Positions 50,845-59,703 of a stretch of DNA of 64,000 nt are shown here, in pieces. Position numbers and translations under genes: made by a program. Source of the stretch: Bradyrhizobium sp. 164. Lineage in GTDB: Bacteria; Pseudomonadota; Alphaproteobacteria; Rhizobiales; Xanthobacteraceae. Position 1 is the first letter of the stretch. Each line of letters starts with the position of its first letter. The notes under the pieces are model-generated. The model did not search any database, was not told the DNA's origin, and worked only from the letters and a program-made list of their open reading frames with translations. The stretch covers positions 62,001-126,000 of the forward strand of contig NZ_JADPKA010000006.1 in NCBI RefSeq assembly GCF_023073715.1. The letters run 5' to 3'.

Positions 50845-52362
50845 TTATTCGGCGTGCGCCCGCGCCTTCGCCGGCCAAATCCGGAAGGCGCGCCCCTCCT
50901 TCATCCACGCCGCGCGCTCGTCGCGCAACAGGGTGCGGCGGACTTTGCCGGAATCATCGCGCGGCGGCGCGTTGACGATCTCGAAACTCTCCGGGTGCTT
51001 GTAGCGGCTGAGCTTGTCCTTCAGGAAATCGGCCACGCCATCAGCGATGGCCTGACCGTCGGCATCGGGCTCCGGCTCGATGATGGCGTGGACGCGCTGG
51101 CCCAATTCCGGATCGGGCAATCCCACCACGACGCAGGAACGCACGCCGGGACAGGCGGAGACGGCGGCCTCAACCTCGGCCGGATAGATGTTGGCGCCGC
51201 CGCGCAGGATCATGTCGGCAAGACGGTCACCGAGATAGAGATAGCCTTCCGCATCCAGCCGGCCGATATCGCCAAGCGATTCCCAGCCGTCGGCACGGCG
51301 CTTCGGCTCGGCGCCGAGATAGTGATAGGTCGCGTCCGTGCCGTCATTGTTGAGGAAATAGATCTCGCCGGTCTCGCCAAGCGCGACATCGTTGCCGTCC
51401 TCGCCGATGATGCGAAGCTTCGCCATGTCGCCGATCTTGCCGACCGAACCCTTGTGCGTCAGCCATTCCGTACCGGAGATGATGCAGGCGCCCTGGCGCT
51501 CGGTGCCGCCATAGAGCTCCCAGATCCGCTCGGGCCCGAGCCAGGCGATCCAGTTCTCCTTCAGCCAGGGCGGCATCGGAGCAGCCATATGGAAAACCGT
51601 CTGAAGACTCGATACATCGTAGGCGTTGCGCACGGTCTCCGGCAGCGCCCAGATCCGGTGCATCATGGTCGGCACGAAATTGACCCATTGCACGCGCTCG
51701 CGTTCGATCTGCCGCAGCGTCTCCTCAGCGTCGAACTTGACGAGGCCGGTGAGCTTGCCGCCGGCGAACAGCGCGTAATGCGACACGATGAACGGCGCAT
51801 TGTGATACAGCGGGCCGGGATTGAGCAGTGAGACCCCGAAGGCGATATTCAGCGGCGGCGCAGCGACGGTGTCGGTCACTGCCGGATGATGGTCGAGGAT
51901 CACCTTGGGACGGCCGGTCGAGCCGCCTGAGGTCATGGCCTTCCAGTAGCGCGCCACCGGCGGGTCGAGCGGCTCGTCCGAAAAACCTTGCGGCACGAAA
52001 TCAGCCGGGAGACGGTTCGGCGCGTTCCAATCGGCCTCGCCGCCGACCACCAGCGCCGGCTTGAGGATGTCGAGCACCGCGGCGGCTTCGCCGCGCGGCA
52101 GCCGCCACGACAGCGAGGTCGGCGTTGCCCCGCACTTCCACACCGCAAAGGATGTCTCGAAGAACGCGTTGCTGTTGGGTAATCCGATCGCGACGAAGTC
52201 ACCGGGCTTGACGCCCTTGGCCATGAACGCCCGCGCGCGCCGGTTGGCGCCACGCTCGAGCTCGTCCCATGTCAGCGTCTCCTGCCCATGACGGACGGCG
52301 ATCGTGCCGTGCGGTTTGCGCTCAGCGTACCAGCGCGGCACGTCGGACAGAGGCAGCAGCAT
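50845..52362 (-). CDS. AMP-dependent acyl-CoA synthetase
   Basis: A 505-residue adenylate-forming ligase. P-loop AMTSGGSTGRPKVIL (about 142), ELYGGTERQGACIISGTEW (A5, about 286), YLYLGDRLADMILRGGANIYPAEVE (hinge, about 405) and the catalytic Lys in DDSGKVRRTLL near 482. The substrate pocket does not reveal the acid. It resembles the broad group of medium/long-chain, bile-acid or aryl-propionate CoA ligases. It is first gene of a leftward operon with RraA, cupin and Bug proteins. The final residues are Arg/Ala-rich. Confidence 0.9.
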   Translation of the reverse strand: MLLPLSDVPRWYAERKPHGTIAVRHGQETLTWDELERGANRRARAFMAKGVKPGDFVAIGLPNSNAFFETSFAVWKCGATPTSLSWRLPRGEAAAVLDILKPALVVGGEADWNAPNRLPADFVPQGFSDEPLDPPVARYWKAMTSGGSTGRPKVILDHHPAVTDTVAAPPLNIAFGVSLLNPGPLYHNAPFIVSHYALFAGGKLTGLVKFDAEETLRQIERERVQWVNFVPTMMHRIWALPETVRNAYDVSSLQTVFHMAAPMPPWLKENWIAWLGPERIWELYGGTERQGACIISGTEWLTHKGSVGKIGDMAKLRIIGEDGNDVALGETGEIYFLNNDGTDATYHYLGAEPKRRADGWESLGDIGRLDAEGYLYLGDRLADMILRGGANIYPAEVEAAVSACPGVRSCVVVGLPDPELGQRVHAIIEPEPDADGQAIADGVADFLKDKLSRYKHPESFEIVNAPPRDDSGKVRRTLLRDERAAWMKEGRAFRIWPAKARAHAE

Positions 52363-52473
52363 CAGGCGTTTCCACTTCGTCTTTTTGGCGCCGCCTCACG
52401 ATGAGGCGCTCACAGTGCGAAGTGTAACAGCCAAAGCCAAGCCTTCAAGGCACAAGCCTTCAAGGCATGCGCA

Positions 52474-52825
52474 TCAGCGCTCCGCGCTGCAGCCCGCACT
52501 ATCGAACAGTGCCGCGAGCCCGCACCGCGAGGTCAGCATCTGGTCGCCGTCATGGCCGACGCCGGGAACGTCCAGATCTTGTGATTGGGCGTGCGGTGGT
52601 TGCGCTTGGCCATCGCCTCCGCATAGGCATGTCCGCGGGCGTAGCGCGTGGCGCCTTGCGCCTTCGCCATGCAGCTCTTGTCGAGCGCGCGATGCTCCGG
52701 ATTGGTTCGAGGGTGCCGAGCAGATAGATCACCTCGCGCTCGACATAGCGCTGTTCGAGCGCGGCCGGCGCCACGTTCGCACCAGGGCGGTTGCGACGAT
52801 ACCTGCCAGCGCTCGCAACGGACAT
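52474..52825 (-). pseudogene. Decayed secreted alpha/beta-hydrolase-like gene
   Basis: Three frames must be joined to read it. The first gives LEQRYVEREVIYLLGTLEP, the second NPEHRALDKSCMAKAQGATR and YARGHAYAEAMAKRNH, then PNHKIWT, and the third GVGHDGDQMLTSRCGLAALF and ends DSAGCSAER. The GVGHDG segment looks like the catalytic-His end of an alpha/beta hydrolase. AAGGAGA and an ATG (52825) remain, and a second frame after it reads as a signal peptide (LRALAGIVATALV), so most of the gene between the signal and the C-terminal 100 residues has been deleted. The family assignment is tentative; the disruption is clear. Confidence 0.65.
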
Positions 52826-53025
52826 TCTCCTTCGAATTCAGACCAATAAAAGTTTAAGCGCATCACCTGCCGCGCGGCTGTGACTCCCGCGCCACGTCAA
52901 GCAAAAAATGTCAGCAGCCCAGCCATGAAATTCCCGGGTTCCATGGGTGACAAGCCGGCGATAAAGAGGCAAAAATCCGGCTCGACTCAGGTGGGGTTGA
53001 GTCGTGCAAGGAATGCTCTCGTAAA

Positions 53026-53655
53026 ATGTCGGTCGTAGTTGCATCGCGTCGTGCGGCGCCGCTTCTCGTTACCGCAGCAGGATTATTTCTGCTGACGCTG
53101 CCGCATGCCCGGGCGCAATGGTGGAAGCGCGCGCCGGTCGACTTCGAGCAATGCGCTGACGCCGCCGAGAAATCTCCGACCAAGGCTGAGAAGACGGCGG
53201 CGCTCGCCGATTGCAACGCCAAGTTCGCTGGCCGCCGCAAGGCAGGCGGCGGCTATTCCTATTACGACTTCCTCCAGGATCGCACCTTCGACATCGCCGG
53301 GCCGAATCCGACCCCCGAGGAGCAGAAGAAGATCGACGAAGCCTACACCGCCTATCTCGCCAGTCAGCGCCGCAGCAATGAAGCGGCCCAAGCCACCGCG
53401 CGACAGCAGCGCGAGCAGCAGGAACAACAGGTCCAGCAGCTCCAGCAGATCGCACTGCGAACCGAGGTCGAACGCGCACGCGTGCCCGTCCCGGTTGAGC
53501 GGCCGAAGGTGCAGCAGACTGTCGGCCCGAAGCCGAAGGGCGCGCCCTGCACCAAGGGCTCGTTCTCCTGCGAGTGGCCGCGCCTGTCGGAAAGCTTGAA
53601 CGATTTGAAGAAGTTGTTCAATCCAACGCAGAGCAAGCCGGCGAAGAAGGGTTAG
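53026..53655 (+). CDS. Secreted protein of unknown function with Gln-rich coiled coil
   Basis: A 209-residue protein with a signal peptide (AAPLLVTAAGLFLLTLPHARA-Q). The mature N-terminal part has VDFEQCADAAEKS and ALADCNAKFAGRRKAGGGYSYYDFLQDRTFDIAGPNPTPEE. Residues 105-155 are a Gln/Glu/Arg-rich coiled coil (QQREQQEQQVQQLQQ). The end has a cysteine pair (APCTKGSFSCEWP) and a basic tail. I do not recognise it. The region 52826-53025 before it probably carries its promoter. Confidence 0.8.
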   Translation: MSVVVASRRAAPLLVTAAGLFLLTLPHARAQWWKRAPVDFEQCADAAEKSPTKAEKTAALADCNAKFAGRRKAGGGYSYYDFLQDRTFDIAGPNPTPEEQKKIDEAYTAYLASQRRSNEAAQATARQQREQQEQQVQQLQQIALRTEVERARVPVPVERPKVQQTVGPKPKGAPCTKGSFSCEWPRLSESLNDLKKLFNPTQSKPAKKG

Positions 53656-53677
53656 CTGGCCGCTCCCAACTCCGCTG

Positions 53678-53830
53678 TCGTCCCGGACAACCTTAAGCGC
53701 AGATCCGAGACCCATCGCCACAGGGAGGAGTTGTCGCACGCAGTCGGCAACCACGAGTCTTCGCCACACCCAATCCTGTGATTATGGGTCGGGGATCGGC
53801 GCGCGCTTTGGGCGCGCTTGTCCGGGACGG
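53678..53830. repeat. Palindromic intergenic repeat, GTCGTCCCGGACA type
   Basis: Outer arms are GTCGTCCCGGACAA and TTGTCCGGGACGGC, with an inner pair GATCCGAGACCCAT and ATGGGTCGGGGATC. It lies between the secreted coiled-coil protein and the convergent small protein gene and can form one long hairpin. Confidence 0.8.
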
Positions 53831-53847
53831 CGGCGCAGAGCGTGGCG

Positions 53848-54051
53848 TCAGTTCGCGTGCTTCTTCTTAGTGCGCTTGGGTTTGATTGCGGGCGCCGCTG
53901 CCGTTGGCGGAGCGCTCAACGCCTTGCGGCTCTCCTGCAATCGCGCGTCATAGCCCGGAGAGTTCACGACCGTCGGCGGTCTTGCATCAGCGAACGTGGA
54001 TGCGCCGCAGAGCGCAGCCAGCGCGAGCCCGATCATCAAACAACGCTTCAT
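53848..54051 (-). CDS. Small secreted protein with Lys-rich tail
   Basis: A 67-residue ORF with a signal peptide (MKRCLMIGLALAALCGASTFADA-R). The mature 44 residues are TVVNSPGYDARLQESRKALS followed by an Ala/Pro stretch and a basic end (KPKRTKKKHAN). No known domain. It is 18 bases downstream of the ketopantoate-reductase-like gene and may be co-transcribed with it. Confidence 0.6.
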   Translation of the reverse strand: MKRCLMIGLALAALCGASTFADARPPTVVNSPGYDARLQESRKALSAPPTAAAPAIKPKRTKKKHAN

Positions 54052-54069
54052 CGCACTGCTCCTTCGCGC

Positions 54070-55077
54070 TCACGCTGATCCGCGAATCTGCCGTGGCGTC
54101 AGCCCGGGTGAGCCCTTGCCCGCGACTTCGGCTTCCTTGATCAACGCAACAATGCGGCGCATCAGCGGCACGTCGATATTGTTCTGTTCGGCCAGCGCGA
54201 TGACCGCGCCCTGAAGATAGTCGATCTCGGTCTTGCGCCCTTGCTTCAGGTCCTGCCACATCGAGGAACGCGCCTCGGGGTCGATCTTCATCGTGCGGCC
54301 CAGGATCGCATTGAAGATTACATCTGGCAGCCTCAGCAAGGTCGGCGTCCATCCCATTGGGATCGGCGTTGCCGAAACCGGCGCGATGCCGGCGGCCTTC
54401 AGCGCGGCGAGGCCCTCGGCCATCTGGTCCGCGAACAGCCTTCGCCAGTCGCGGCTCGCCAATTGAGCGGCGAGCGGCATGTCGGAGAGCGCGCTGAGCG
54501 CGTTGTTCAGATTGATGATCAGCTTACCCCATTGCACGCCGGTGATGTCGCGGCTCGCGCGCATGGTGAGCCCCGGAACCGAGAGCGCCGCGGCCGTGTT
54601 CTCCGCATCCTCTCCGATATGAATATCGCCGGAGGTCGAACGGTGGAAACGGCCCTCACCCATCGCGATCACGTTGAACGGCACCATGCCGGCGAGCACG
54701 CGCCGGCCGCCGAGACGCTCGCCTAGCACCGCGACATTGCCGATGCCGTTCTGAAGCGAGACCACGACGGCGTCGTGCGGCGCATGCTGCCCGATCTGCT
54801 CCGCGACATCGGCGGTGTCGGCGCTCTTCACCGTCACCAGCACGATGCCGGCGCTGTGGAAGATCGAAGGGTCCTCCGACAAAGCGAGCTGGCCAGCACC
54901 GAGCTTGTTCTCGGAGCCATCGTGGTCCGTCAGCCGCAGGCCGAAGTGTTCGATCTCGCCCTTCACCCGCGGCCGCACCAGCAGCGCGACGCGGCGGCCC
55001 GCGGCCGCCAGCATGCCGCCGACGAAACAGCCGATGGCGCCGGCGCCGGCCACCACGATCGGTCGATCCGTAAGCAC
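54070..55077 (-). CDS. Ketopantoate reductase-like dehydrogenase (paralog 2)
   Basis: A 335-residue ApbA/PanE-family enzyme. The NADP motif is IVVAGAGAIGCFVGGMLAAAGRRVALLVRPR, and VVSLQNGIGN and GVQWGKLIINLNNALSALSDM (catalytic Lys near 183) follow. C-terminal SSMWQDLKQGRKTEIDYLQGAVI closes the site. It starts with GTG at 55077, with GGGAGCGAG upstream. It is closer to the classical PanE layout than the gene at 43982 and could supply pantoate. Confidence 0.87.
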   Translation of the reverse strand: MLTDRPIVVAGAGAIGCFVGGMLAAAGRRVALLVRPRVKGEIEHFGLRLTDHDGSENKLGAGQLALSEDPSIFHSAGIVLVTVKSADTADVAEQIGQHAPHDAVVVSLQNGIGNVAVLGERLGGRRVLAGMVPFNVIAMGEGRFHRSTSGDIHIGEDAENTAAALSVPGLTMRASRDITGVQWGKLIINLNNALSALSDMPLAAQLASRDWRRLFADQMAEGLAALKAAGIAPVSATPIPMGWTPTLLRLPDVIFNAILGRTMKIDPEARSSMWQDLKQGRKTEIDYLQGAVIALAEQNNIDVPLMRRIVALIKEAEVAGKGSPGLTPRQIRGSA

Positions 55078-55240
55078 TGATCTCGCTCCCTGAATGACCG
55101 GCCTTCGATAGCAGAGGCGAAGCCGGCTGCCCATCGCGTCGCAGCCGCCTTGTAACCGTCATGACTGCCCCATATGTTCTCGCCCCGGGGGCCTGTCAGC
55201 GGCGAGCGCTCGCCGAACGAGACGCCAAAGGGAGAGCACG

Positions 55241-55816
55241 ATGGGTCTACTCGACGTCCTCAACGGCATGCAGAACGGCCCGCGCGGCCCCAGCACGCCC
55301 AGCTCCGAGCAATCCTCCGGCGGCATGTCGCCGATGACCATGGCGCTGCTCGGCCTGCTCGCCTGGAAAGCCTTCAAGCATATCACCGCAAACCAATCTG
55401 GCACGGCCCCGCAACCGTCGCCGACGCCTGCGCCGCCGCCGGTGAACACCGCAGACAGCGGTGGGCTTGGCGGTCTCGGAGGCTTGCTGAAGGGCGGCCT
55501 TGGCGGCCTGCTAGCGGGCGGCGCGGCCGGCACCGTGCTGAGCGGCGGGCTTGGCGATCTCCTCAACCAGCTCCAGCAGAGCGGCCATGGCGACGCCGCA
55601 AATTCCTGGGTCGGCAAGGGCGAGAACAAGCCGATTGCACCGGGCGATCTCGCCAGCGCGCTCGGCGCCGACCAGATCGACAGCCTGTCCGCCCAGAGCG
55701 GCCTGTCGCGCGAGGAGCTGCTCTCCGGCCTCAGCCAGTATCTGCCGCAGGTGGTCGACCATCTGACGCCGGACGGAAGGCTGCCGACCGAGGACGAGCT
55801 CTCGGGCCGCATCTGA
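55241..55816 (+). CDS. YidB/DUF937 family protein
   Basis: A 191-residue protein. Residues 1-60 hold a short hydrophobic stretch (MTMALLGLLAWKAFKHI), then Pro-rich and Gly-rich linkers (GGLGGLGGLLKGGLGGLLAGGAAG). The DUF937 core follows: LGDLLNQLQQSGHGDAANSWVGKGENKPIAPGDLASALGADQIDSLSAQSGLSREELLSGLSQYLPQVVDHLTPDGRLPTEDEL. The function of the family is unknown. It is followed 28 bases later by the GlsB-like gene. Confidence 0.88.
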   Translation: MGLLDVLNGMQNGPRGPSTPSSEQSSGGMSPMTMALLGLLAWKAFKHITANQSGTAPQPSPTPAPPPVNTADSGGLGGLGGLLKGGLGGLLAGGAAGTVLSGGLGDLLNQLQQSGHGDAANSWVGKGENKPIAPGDLASALGADQIDSLSAQSGLSREELLSGLSQYLPQVVDHLTPDGRLPTEDELSGRI

Positions 55817-55844
55817 TTGTCGTCAAAGGGAGGGGAGCACTGTC

Positions 55845-56117
55845 ATGAGCATGGGCGGCCTGTTGTGGATCATCCTCGTCGGCTTCGTTGCCGGCCTCAT
55901 CGCGCGCTGGCTCGCGCCGGGGCCGAACAATCCGAGCGGCTTCATCCTCACCACCATCCTCGGCATCGCCGGCGCGTTTCTCGCGACCTTCGTCGGCCAG
56001 GCCATCGGCCATTACAGCCCCGACCAGGGCGCCGGCTTCATCATGGCCACGATCGGCGCCGTGGTGGTGCTGTTCATCTGGCACCGCCTGGTGGCCAGCG
56101 GCGTGATCAAGGGATGA
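55845..56117 (+). CDS. GlsB/YeaQ/YmgE family membrane protein
   Basis: A 90-residue transglycosylase-associated-family protein with three membrane segments: LLWIILVGFVAGLIARWLAPG, GFILTTILGIAGAFLATFVGQAIG and GAGFIMATIGAVVVLFIWHRLV. These small inner-membrane proteins are usually stress-induced, of unknown action. It shares a transcript with the YidB-like gene. Confidence 0.9.
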   Translation: MSMGGLLWIILVGFVAGLIARWLAPGPNNPSGFILTTILGIAGAFLATFVGQAIGHYSPDQGAGFIMATIGAVVVLFIWHRLVASGVIKG

Positions 56118-56156
56118 TCGCCGCAGGCCGTAGGGGAGCCTGCCGCCTCACACGGC

Positions 56157-56242
56157 GTCATTGCGAGGAGCTCTTGCGACGAAGCAATCCAGACCGTCGC
56201 CGCGGACGCTTTCTGGATTTGCTTCGCTTAGCTCGCAATGAC
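56157..56242. repeat. Palindromic intergenic repeat, GTCATTGCGAGGAGC type
   Basis: GTCATTGCGAGGAGCT and AGCTCGCAATGAC are the outer arms, and CGAAGCAATCCAGA and CTGGATTTGCTTCG the inner arms. It ends five bases before the SDR stop and lies between convergent genes. Confidence 0.85.
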
Positions 56243-56246
56243 AGGG

Positions 56247-57032
56247 TCACGTAATCAAATGCATCCCCGCATCCATGCGCACGACCTCGCCGGTCATATT
56301 GCTGGAGGCCGGCATCGCGAGGAAGCAGACGAGCTGCGCGATGTCTTCCGCGCTCGAGGCGACCTTGAGCGGCACTTTCGCCACCACGCTGTCGCGCACC
56401 TGTTTTGCGCCGGCCTCGCCGCGGCCCTTGGTGAACCAGGGCGTGTCGATATAGCCGGGGCAGACCGTATTGACGCGGATCAGCGGCGCCAGCGCGCGCG
56501 ACAGCGACAAGGTCATGGTGTTGAGCGCCCCCTTGCTCGCGGCATAGGCGATCGACGAGCCGACGCCGCTGATGCCGGCGACCGAGGACACGTTGACCAC
56601 CGCCGACGACCGGCCCGAAGCCTTGGCGCCGGCCTCGAGCAGGCTGCGTGCCGCGCGTACCATCTGGAACGATCCGATGGTGTTGACACCATAGACCCGC
56701 TGGAAATCTTCCGCCGACAAGCCGTCGAGATCGGCGTGAGCGACGTGCTTGGTGGTGCCGGCATTGTTGACGAGCACGTCGAGCCGGCCCCACCCGGCCG
56801 CCGCTGCGACGATCTTGCGGCAATCGTCATCCTTTGAGACGTCGCCCTGCGCGACCAGGACTTCCGCGGCGCCGGCCTTGCGGCAGAGCTCAGCCGTGGC
56901 CTCGGCTTCCTTCTGGCTCGAGGAATAGTTGATGACGAGCCGGGCCCCGCTCCGCGCGAGAATTTCCGCGGTTGCAGCACCCAGGCCGGATGCCGACCCC
57001 GTCACGACTGCGCACAAGCTGTCCTTTGCCAT
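56247..57032 (-). CDS. Short-chain dehydrogenase/reductase
   Basis: A 261-residue classical SDR. The cofactor motif is VVTGSASGLGAATAEIL (T-G-x3-G-x-G), followed by VLVNNAG near residue 88, the catalytic Ser in VVNVSSVAGISG and Y-x3-K in IAYAASKGAL, then VCPGYIDTPWF. Oxidoreductase on a hydroxy/keto group, possibly a 3-hydroxyacyl-CoA. It is divergent from an acyl-CoA dehydrogenase pair across about 230 bp, which suggests a shared pathway. Confidence 0.9.
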   Translation of the reverse strand: MAKDSLCAVVTGSASGLGAATAEILARSGARLVINYSSSQKEAEATAELCRKAGAAEVLVAQGDVSKDDDCRKIVAAAAGWGRLDVLVNNAGTTKHVAHADLDGLSAEDFQRVYGVNTIGSFQMVRAARSLLEAGAKASGRSSAVVNVSSVAGISGVGSSIAYAASKGALNTMTLSLSRALAPLIRVNTVCPGYIDTPWFTKGRGEAGAKQVRDSVVAKVPLKVASSAEDIAQLVCFLAMPASSNMTGEVVRMDAGMHLIT

Positions 57033-57265
57033 CCCTGATGTTCCTCCCTGATCTGATGTCGGCGTCTTGTTTAGCGAGTTTGCCGCGCCCTGCAAATCGA
57101 GCAAACTCCGCTAAGCGGAATTAGCTTGTCGCCCATGCCGGCGCTGCAGGTTGGCCTGCGATCAACGCTTGTCAGGGCCATGGCTTTTTCCGATCATCGG
57201 GCGCAAGAAGACACCGCGCGCCCATCCACGGGCGGACGCGCCAATGGCAAAGCACGGGGAACGCT

Positions 57266-58330
57266 GTGGCGGAGAGTGACAATATCGTCGTCGAGACCGC
57301 GGAAAAAATCTTCGCTGATCTCGCCGATCCGCAAACCATCAACAACGACAAGAAGAATTCGTGGCAGGCGCCGCTGTGGCAGGCGCTGAGCGAGGCCGGC
57401 CTGCCGCTCTCGTGGGTGCCTGACGACCTCGGCGGCTCCGGCGCCAGCCTTGCCGACGGCTTTGCCCTTCTGAACGCTGCGGGCCGCTTTGCGGTCGCGG
57501 TTCCGCTGGCCGAGACCATGCTCGCGGGCTGGCTGCTCGCGCAGGCCAAGATTGCCTCGCCCGAGGGCGAGATGACGGTGCTGCCGGCCTCGCCAAAGGA
57601 TCACATCACGCTCGATGCCGACGGCGCGCTCTTCGGCCGCGCGCGCGGCGTGCCCTTTGCCAAGGCGGCGAAGCATTTTGCGGTGCTGGCGCGGGGCAAG
57701 GACGGCATGTCCATCGCGCTGGTCGATGCGAACAAGTCCCGGATCGAAGCCGGGCTCAATGTCGGCTACGACCACAGCGACACCGTGACGCTCGATAAGG
57801 TTCAGCCCGTCACCCTCAAGCCCGCGCCACAAAGCTTTGAGCAGACCACGCTGATGCTGATGGGCGGCGTCGCGCGCAGCCTTCAGATCGCCGGCGCGCT
57901 GGAATCCATGCTCGATATCTCCGTTCGCTATTCCAACGAGCGCGTCGCCTTCGAGAAGAAGATCTCGAAATTCCAGGCGGTGCAGCACAATCTCGCACGC
58001 CTCGCTGGTGAATCCGCCGCAGCGCTGGCGGCCGCGACCTCTGCCGCCGATGCGATTGCGAACGCCAAGGCGTTCGACGACGAGGTTTATCTCGAAGCCG
58101 CCTCCGCAAAAATCCGTTGCGCGGAAGCTGCGGAAAAGGGCGGCGCCATCGCGCACCAGGTCCACGGCGCGATCGGCTTCACCATGGAGCATATCCTGCA
58201 CCGCTACTCGCTGCGGGCGCTGGCATGGCGCGACGATTTCGGGTCGGAGAGCCATTGGGCCGTCGAGCTCGGCAGGCTCGTTGCAAACCGCGGCGCCGAT
58301 GAATTGTGGCCGCTCGTGGCTTCGCGCTGA
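57266..58330 (+). CDS. Acyl-CoA dehydrogenase family protein (probable small/non-catalytic partner)
   Basis: A 354-residue member of the acyl-CoA dehydrogenase superfamily that starts at GTG with GGGGAACG upstream. The fold is recognisable (LWQALSEAGLPLSWVPDDLGGSGASLADGFALLNAAG, RVAFEKKISKFQAVQHNLARLAG, HQVHGAIGFTMEHILHRYSLRALAWRDDFG), but the middle domain is short. No catalytic Glu is seen in either of the usual places. The next gene, 16 bases downstream, is a full-length relative. Such adjacent pairs often form alpha2beta2 heteromers in which one chain lacks the base (established for the FadE-type heteromers). Confidence 0.87.
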   Translation: MAESDNIVVETAEKIFADLADPQTINNDKKNSWQAPLWQALSEAGLPLSWVPDDLGGSGASLADGFALLNAAGRFAVAVPLAETMLAGWLLAQAKIASPEGEMTVLPASPKDHITLDADGALFGRARGVPFAKAAKHFAVLARGKDGMSIALVDANKSRIEAGLNVGYDHSDTVTLDKVQPVTLKPAPQSFEQTTLMLMGGVARSLQIAGALESMLDISVRYSNERVAFEKKISKFQAVQHNLARLAGESAAALAAATSAADAIANAKAFDDEVYLEAASAKIRCAEAAEKGGAIAHQVHGAIGFTMEHILHRYSLRALAWRDDFGSESHWAVELGRLVANRGADELWPLVASR

Positions 58331-58346
58331 TCAGGGGACGACCACA

Positions 58347-59507
58347 ATGACCGCTGCCCTCCGTTTCGATCCGATCCGCCTCCCCGAAAAATGCGAGCAA
58401 TTGCGCAAGGAAGTGCGCGCCTTCCTCGCCGAAGAAATTGCCGCCGGCACCTTCGATCCGCACAAGCCCAACCGCGAGGACACCGACGCGCCGGAATTTT
58501 CGCGCCGGGTCGGCGCCAAGGGCTGGCTCGGCATGACCTGGCCCAAAAAATATGGCGGCCAGGAGCGCTCGTTCCTCGAACGTTACGTCGTGACCGAAGA
58601 GATGCGCGTGGCGAATGCGCCGACGCGGCGCTTCTTCGTCGCCGATCGCCAGAGCGGACCGGTGCTGCTGAAATATGCGCCCGAGCACATCAAGATGGAG
58701 ATCCTGCCGCGCATCTGCCGCGGCGAGATCTGTTTCGCTATCGGCATGAGCGAGCCGAACTCCGGCTCCGACCTGTTCGCGGCAAAGACACGCGCGACCA
58801 AGACCGACGGCGGCTATCTCATCAACGGCACCAAGATCTGGACCTCGTCGGCGCATATTGCCGACTACATGATCGCGATCTTCCGGACCTCGCCGCCGAC
58901 CAAGGAAAACCGCCGCCACGGCCTGACCCAGTTCCTGGTCAAGATGAAGCAGCCGGGCATCAAGGTGAACCCGATCGGCCAGATCACCGGCCAGTACGAG
59001 TTCAACGAGGTCGTCTTCACTGATCACTTCATTCCCGACGATCATGTGCTCGGCGAGGTCGATGGCGCCTGGAAGCAGGCGACATCGGAGCTTGCCTATG
59101 AGCGTTCAGGCCCCGAACGCTTCCTCGAAACCTATTACGTGCTGACCGAGCTGGTGCGCGCGATCGGCCCCAACCCGGACACGCGCAGCGCCGAGGGCAT
59201 CGGGCGCCTGGTTGCGCAGCTCCACACCATGCGGCGCATGTCGGTTTCGGTTGCCGGCATGCTGCAGGCCGGCAAGGAGCCGGTGGTGGAAGCGTCCATC
59301 GTCAAGGATATCGGCACGGTCTGGGAGCAGCAGCTGCCGCACCGGGTGCGCGATCTCGCCGCCTTCGTCGAGGAGACCGCGACCAACCGCGAGACGCTGG
59401 AGCGGCAGCTCGATTTCGCCATCAAGACCGCACCGAAACTCACCATCCAGGGCGGCACCACCGAGGTGCTGCGCGGCATCATCGCCCGCGGACTGGGCTT
59501 GCGTTAG
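58347..59507 (+). CDS. Acyl-CoA dehydrogenase (probable catalytic partner)
   Basis: A 386-residue acyl-CoA dehydrogenase. FAIGMSEPNSGSDLFAAKTRATKTDGGYLINGTKIWTSSAHIADYM is the FAD/substrate core, and TIQGGTTEVLRGIIARGLGLR the C-terminus. ELAYERSGPERFLE in helix G supplies the likely catalytic Glu. It is the second gene of a closely spaced pair and probably pairs with the preceding 354-residue chain. The substrate may be a ring-containing or branched acyl-CoA. A palindromic repeat follows, then an enoyl-CoA hydratase-fold gene. Confidence 0.9.
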   Translation: MTAALRFDPIRLPEKCEQLRKEVRAFLAEEIAAGTFDPHKPNREDTDAPEFSRRVGAKGWLGMTWPKKYGGQERSFLERYVVTEEMRVANAPTRRFFVADRQSGPVLLKYAPEHIKMEILPRICRGEICFAIGMSEPNSGSDLFAAKTRATKTDGGYLINGTKIWTSSAHIADYMIAIFRTSPPTKENRRHGLTQFLVKMKQPGIKVNPIGQITGQYEFNEVVFTDHFIPDDHVLGEVDGAWKQATSELAYERSGPERFLETYYVLTELVRAIGPNPDTRSAEGIGRLVAQLHTMRRMSVSVAGMLQAGKEPVVEASIVKDIGTVWEQQLPHRVRDLAAFVEETATNRETLERQLDFAIKTAPKLTIQGGTTEVLRGIIARGLGLR

Positions 59508-59542
59508 GACGAATGGACGACACGATCGCGGCTCGCTCCGGC

Positions 59543-59662
59543 CACCTCTCCCATAGGGAGAGGTCGATTTGCGTCAGCAAATCGGGTGAGGGGTTACGCC
59601 CTCACCAGGACCGCAGCCCCTCACCCGGCGCTACGCGCCGACCTCTCCCGATGGGAGAGGTG
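59543..59662. repeat. Palindromic intergenic repeat (CACCTCTCCC family), copy 2
   Basis: CACCTCTCCC-ATA-GGGAGAGGTCGATTTGC and GACCTCTCCC-GAT-GGGAGAGGTG, with inner arms GGGTGAGGGG and CCCCTCACCC. It lies between two co-oriented genes of a likely operon. Confidence 0.85.
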
Positions 59663-59703
59663 GTTCTTCGCTACTGAGAGATCGAGATGTTTGGAGACAA
59701 CCT

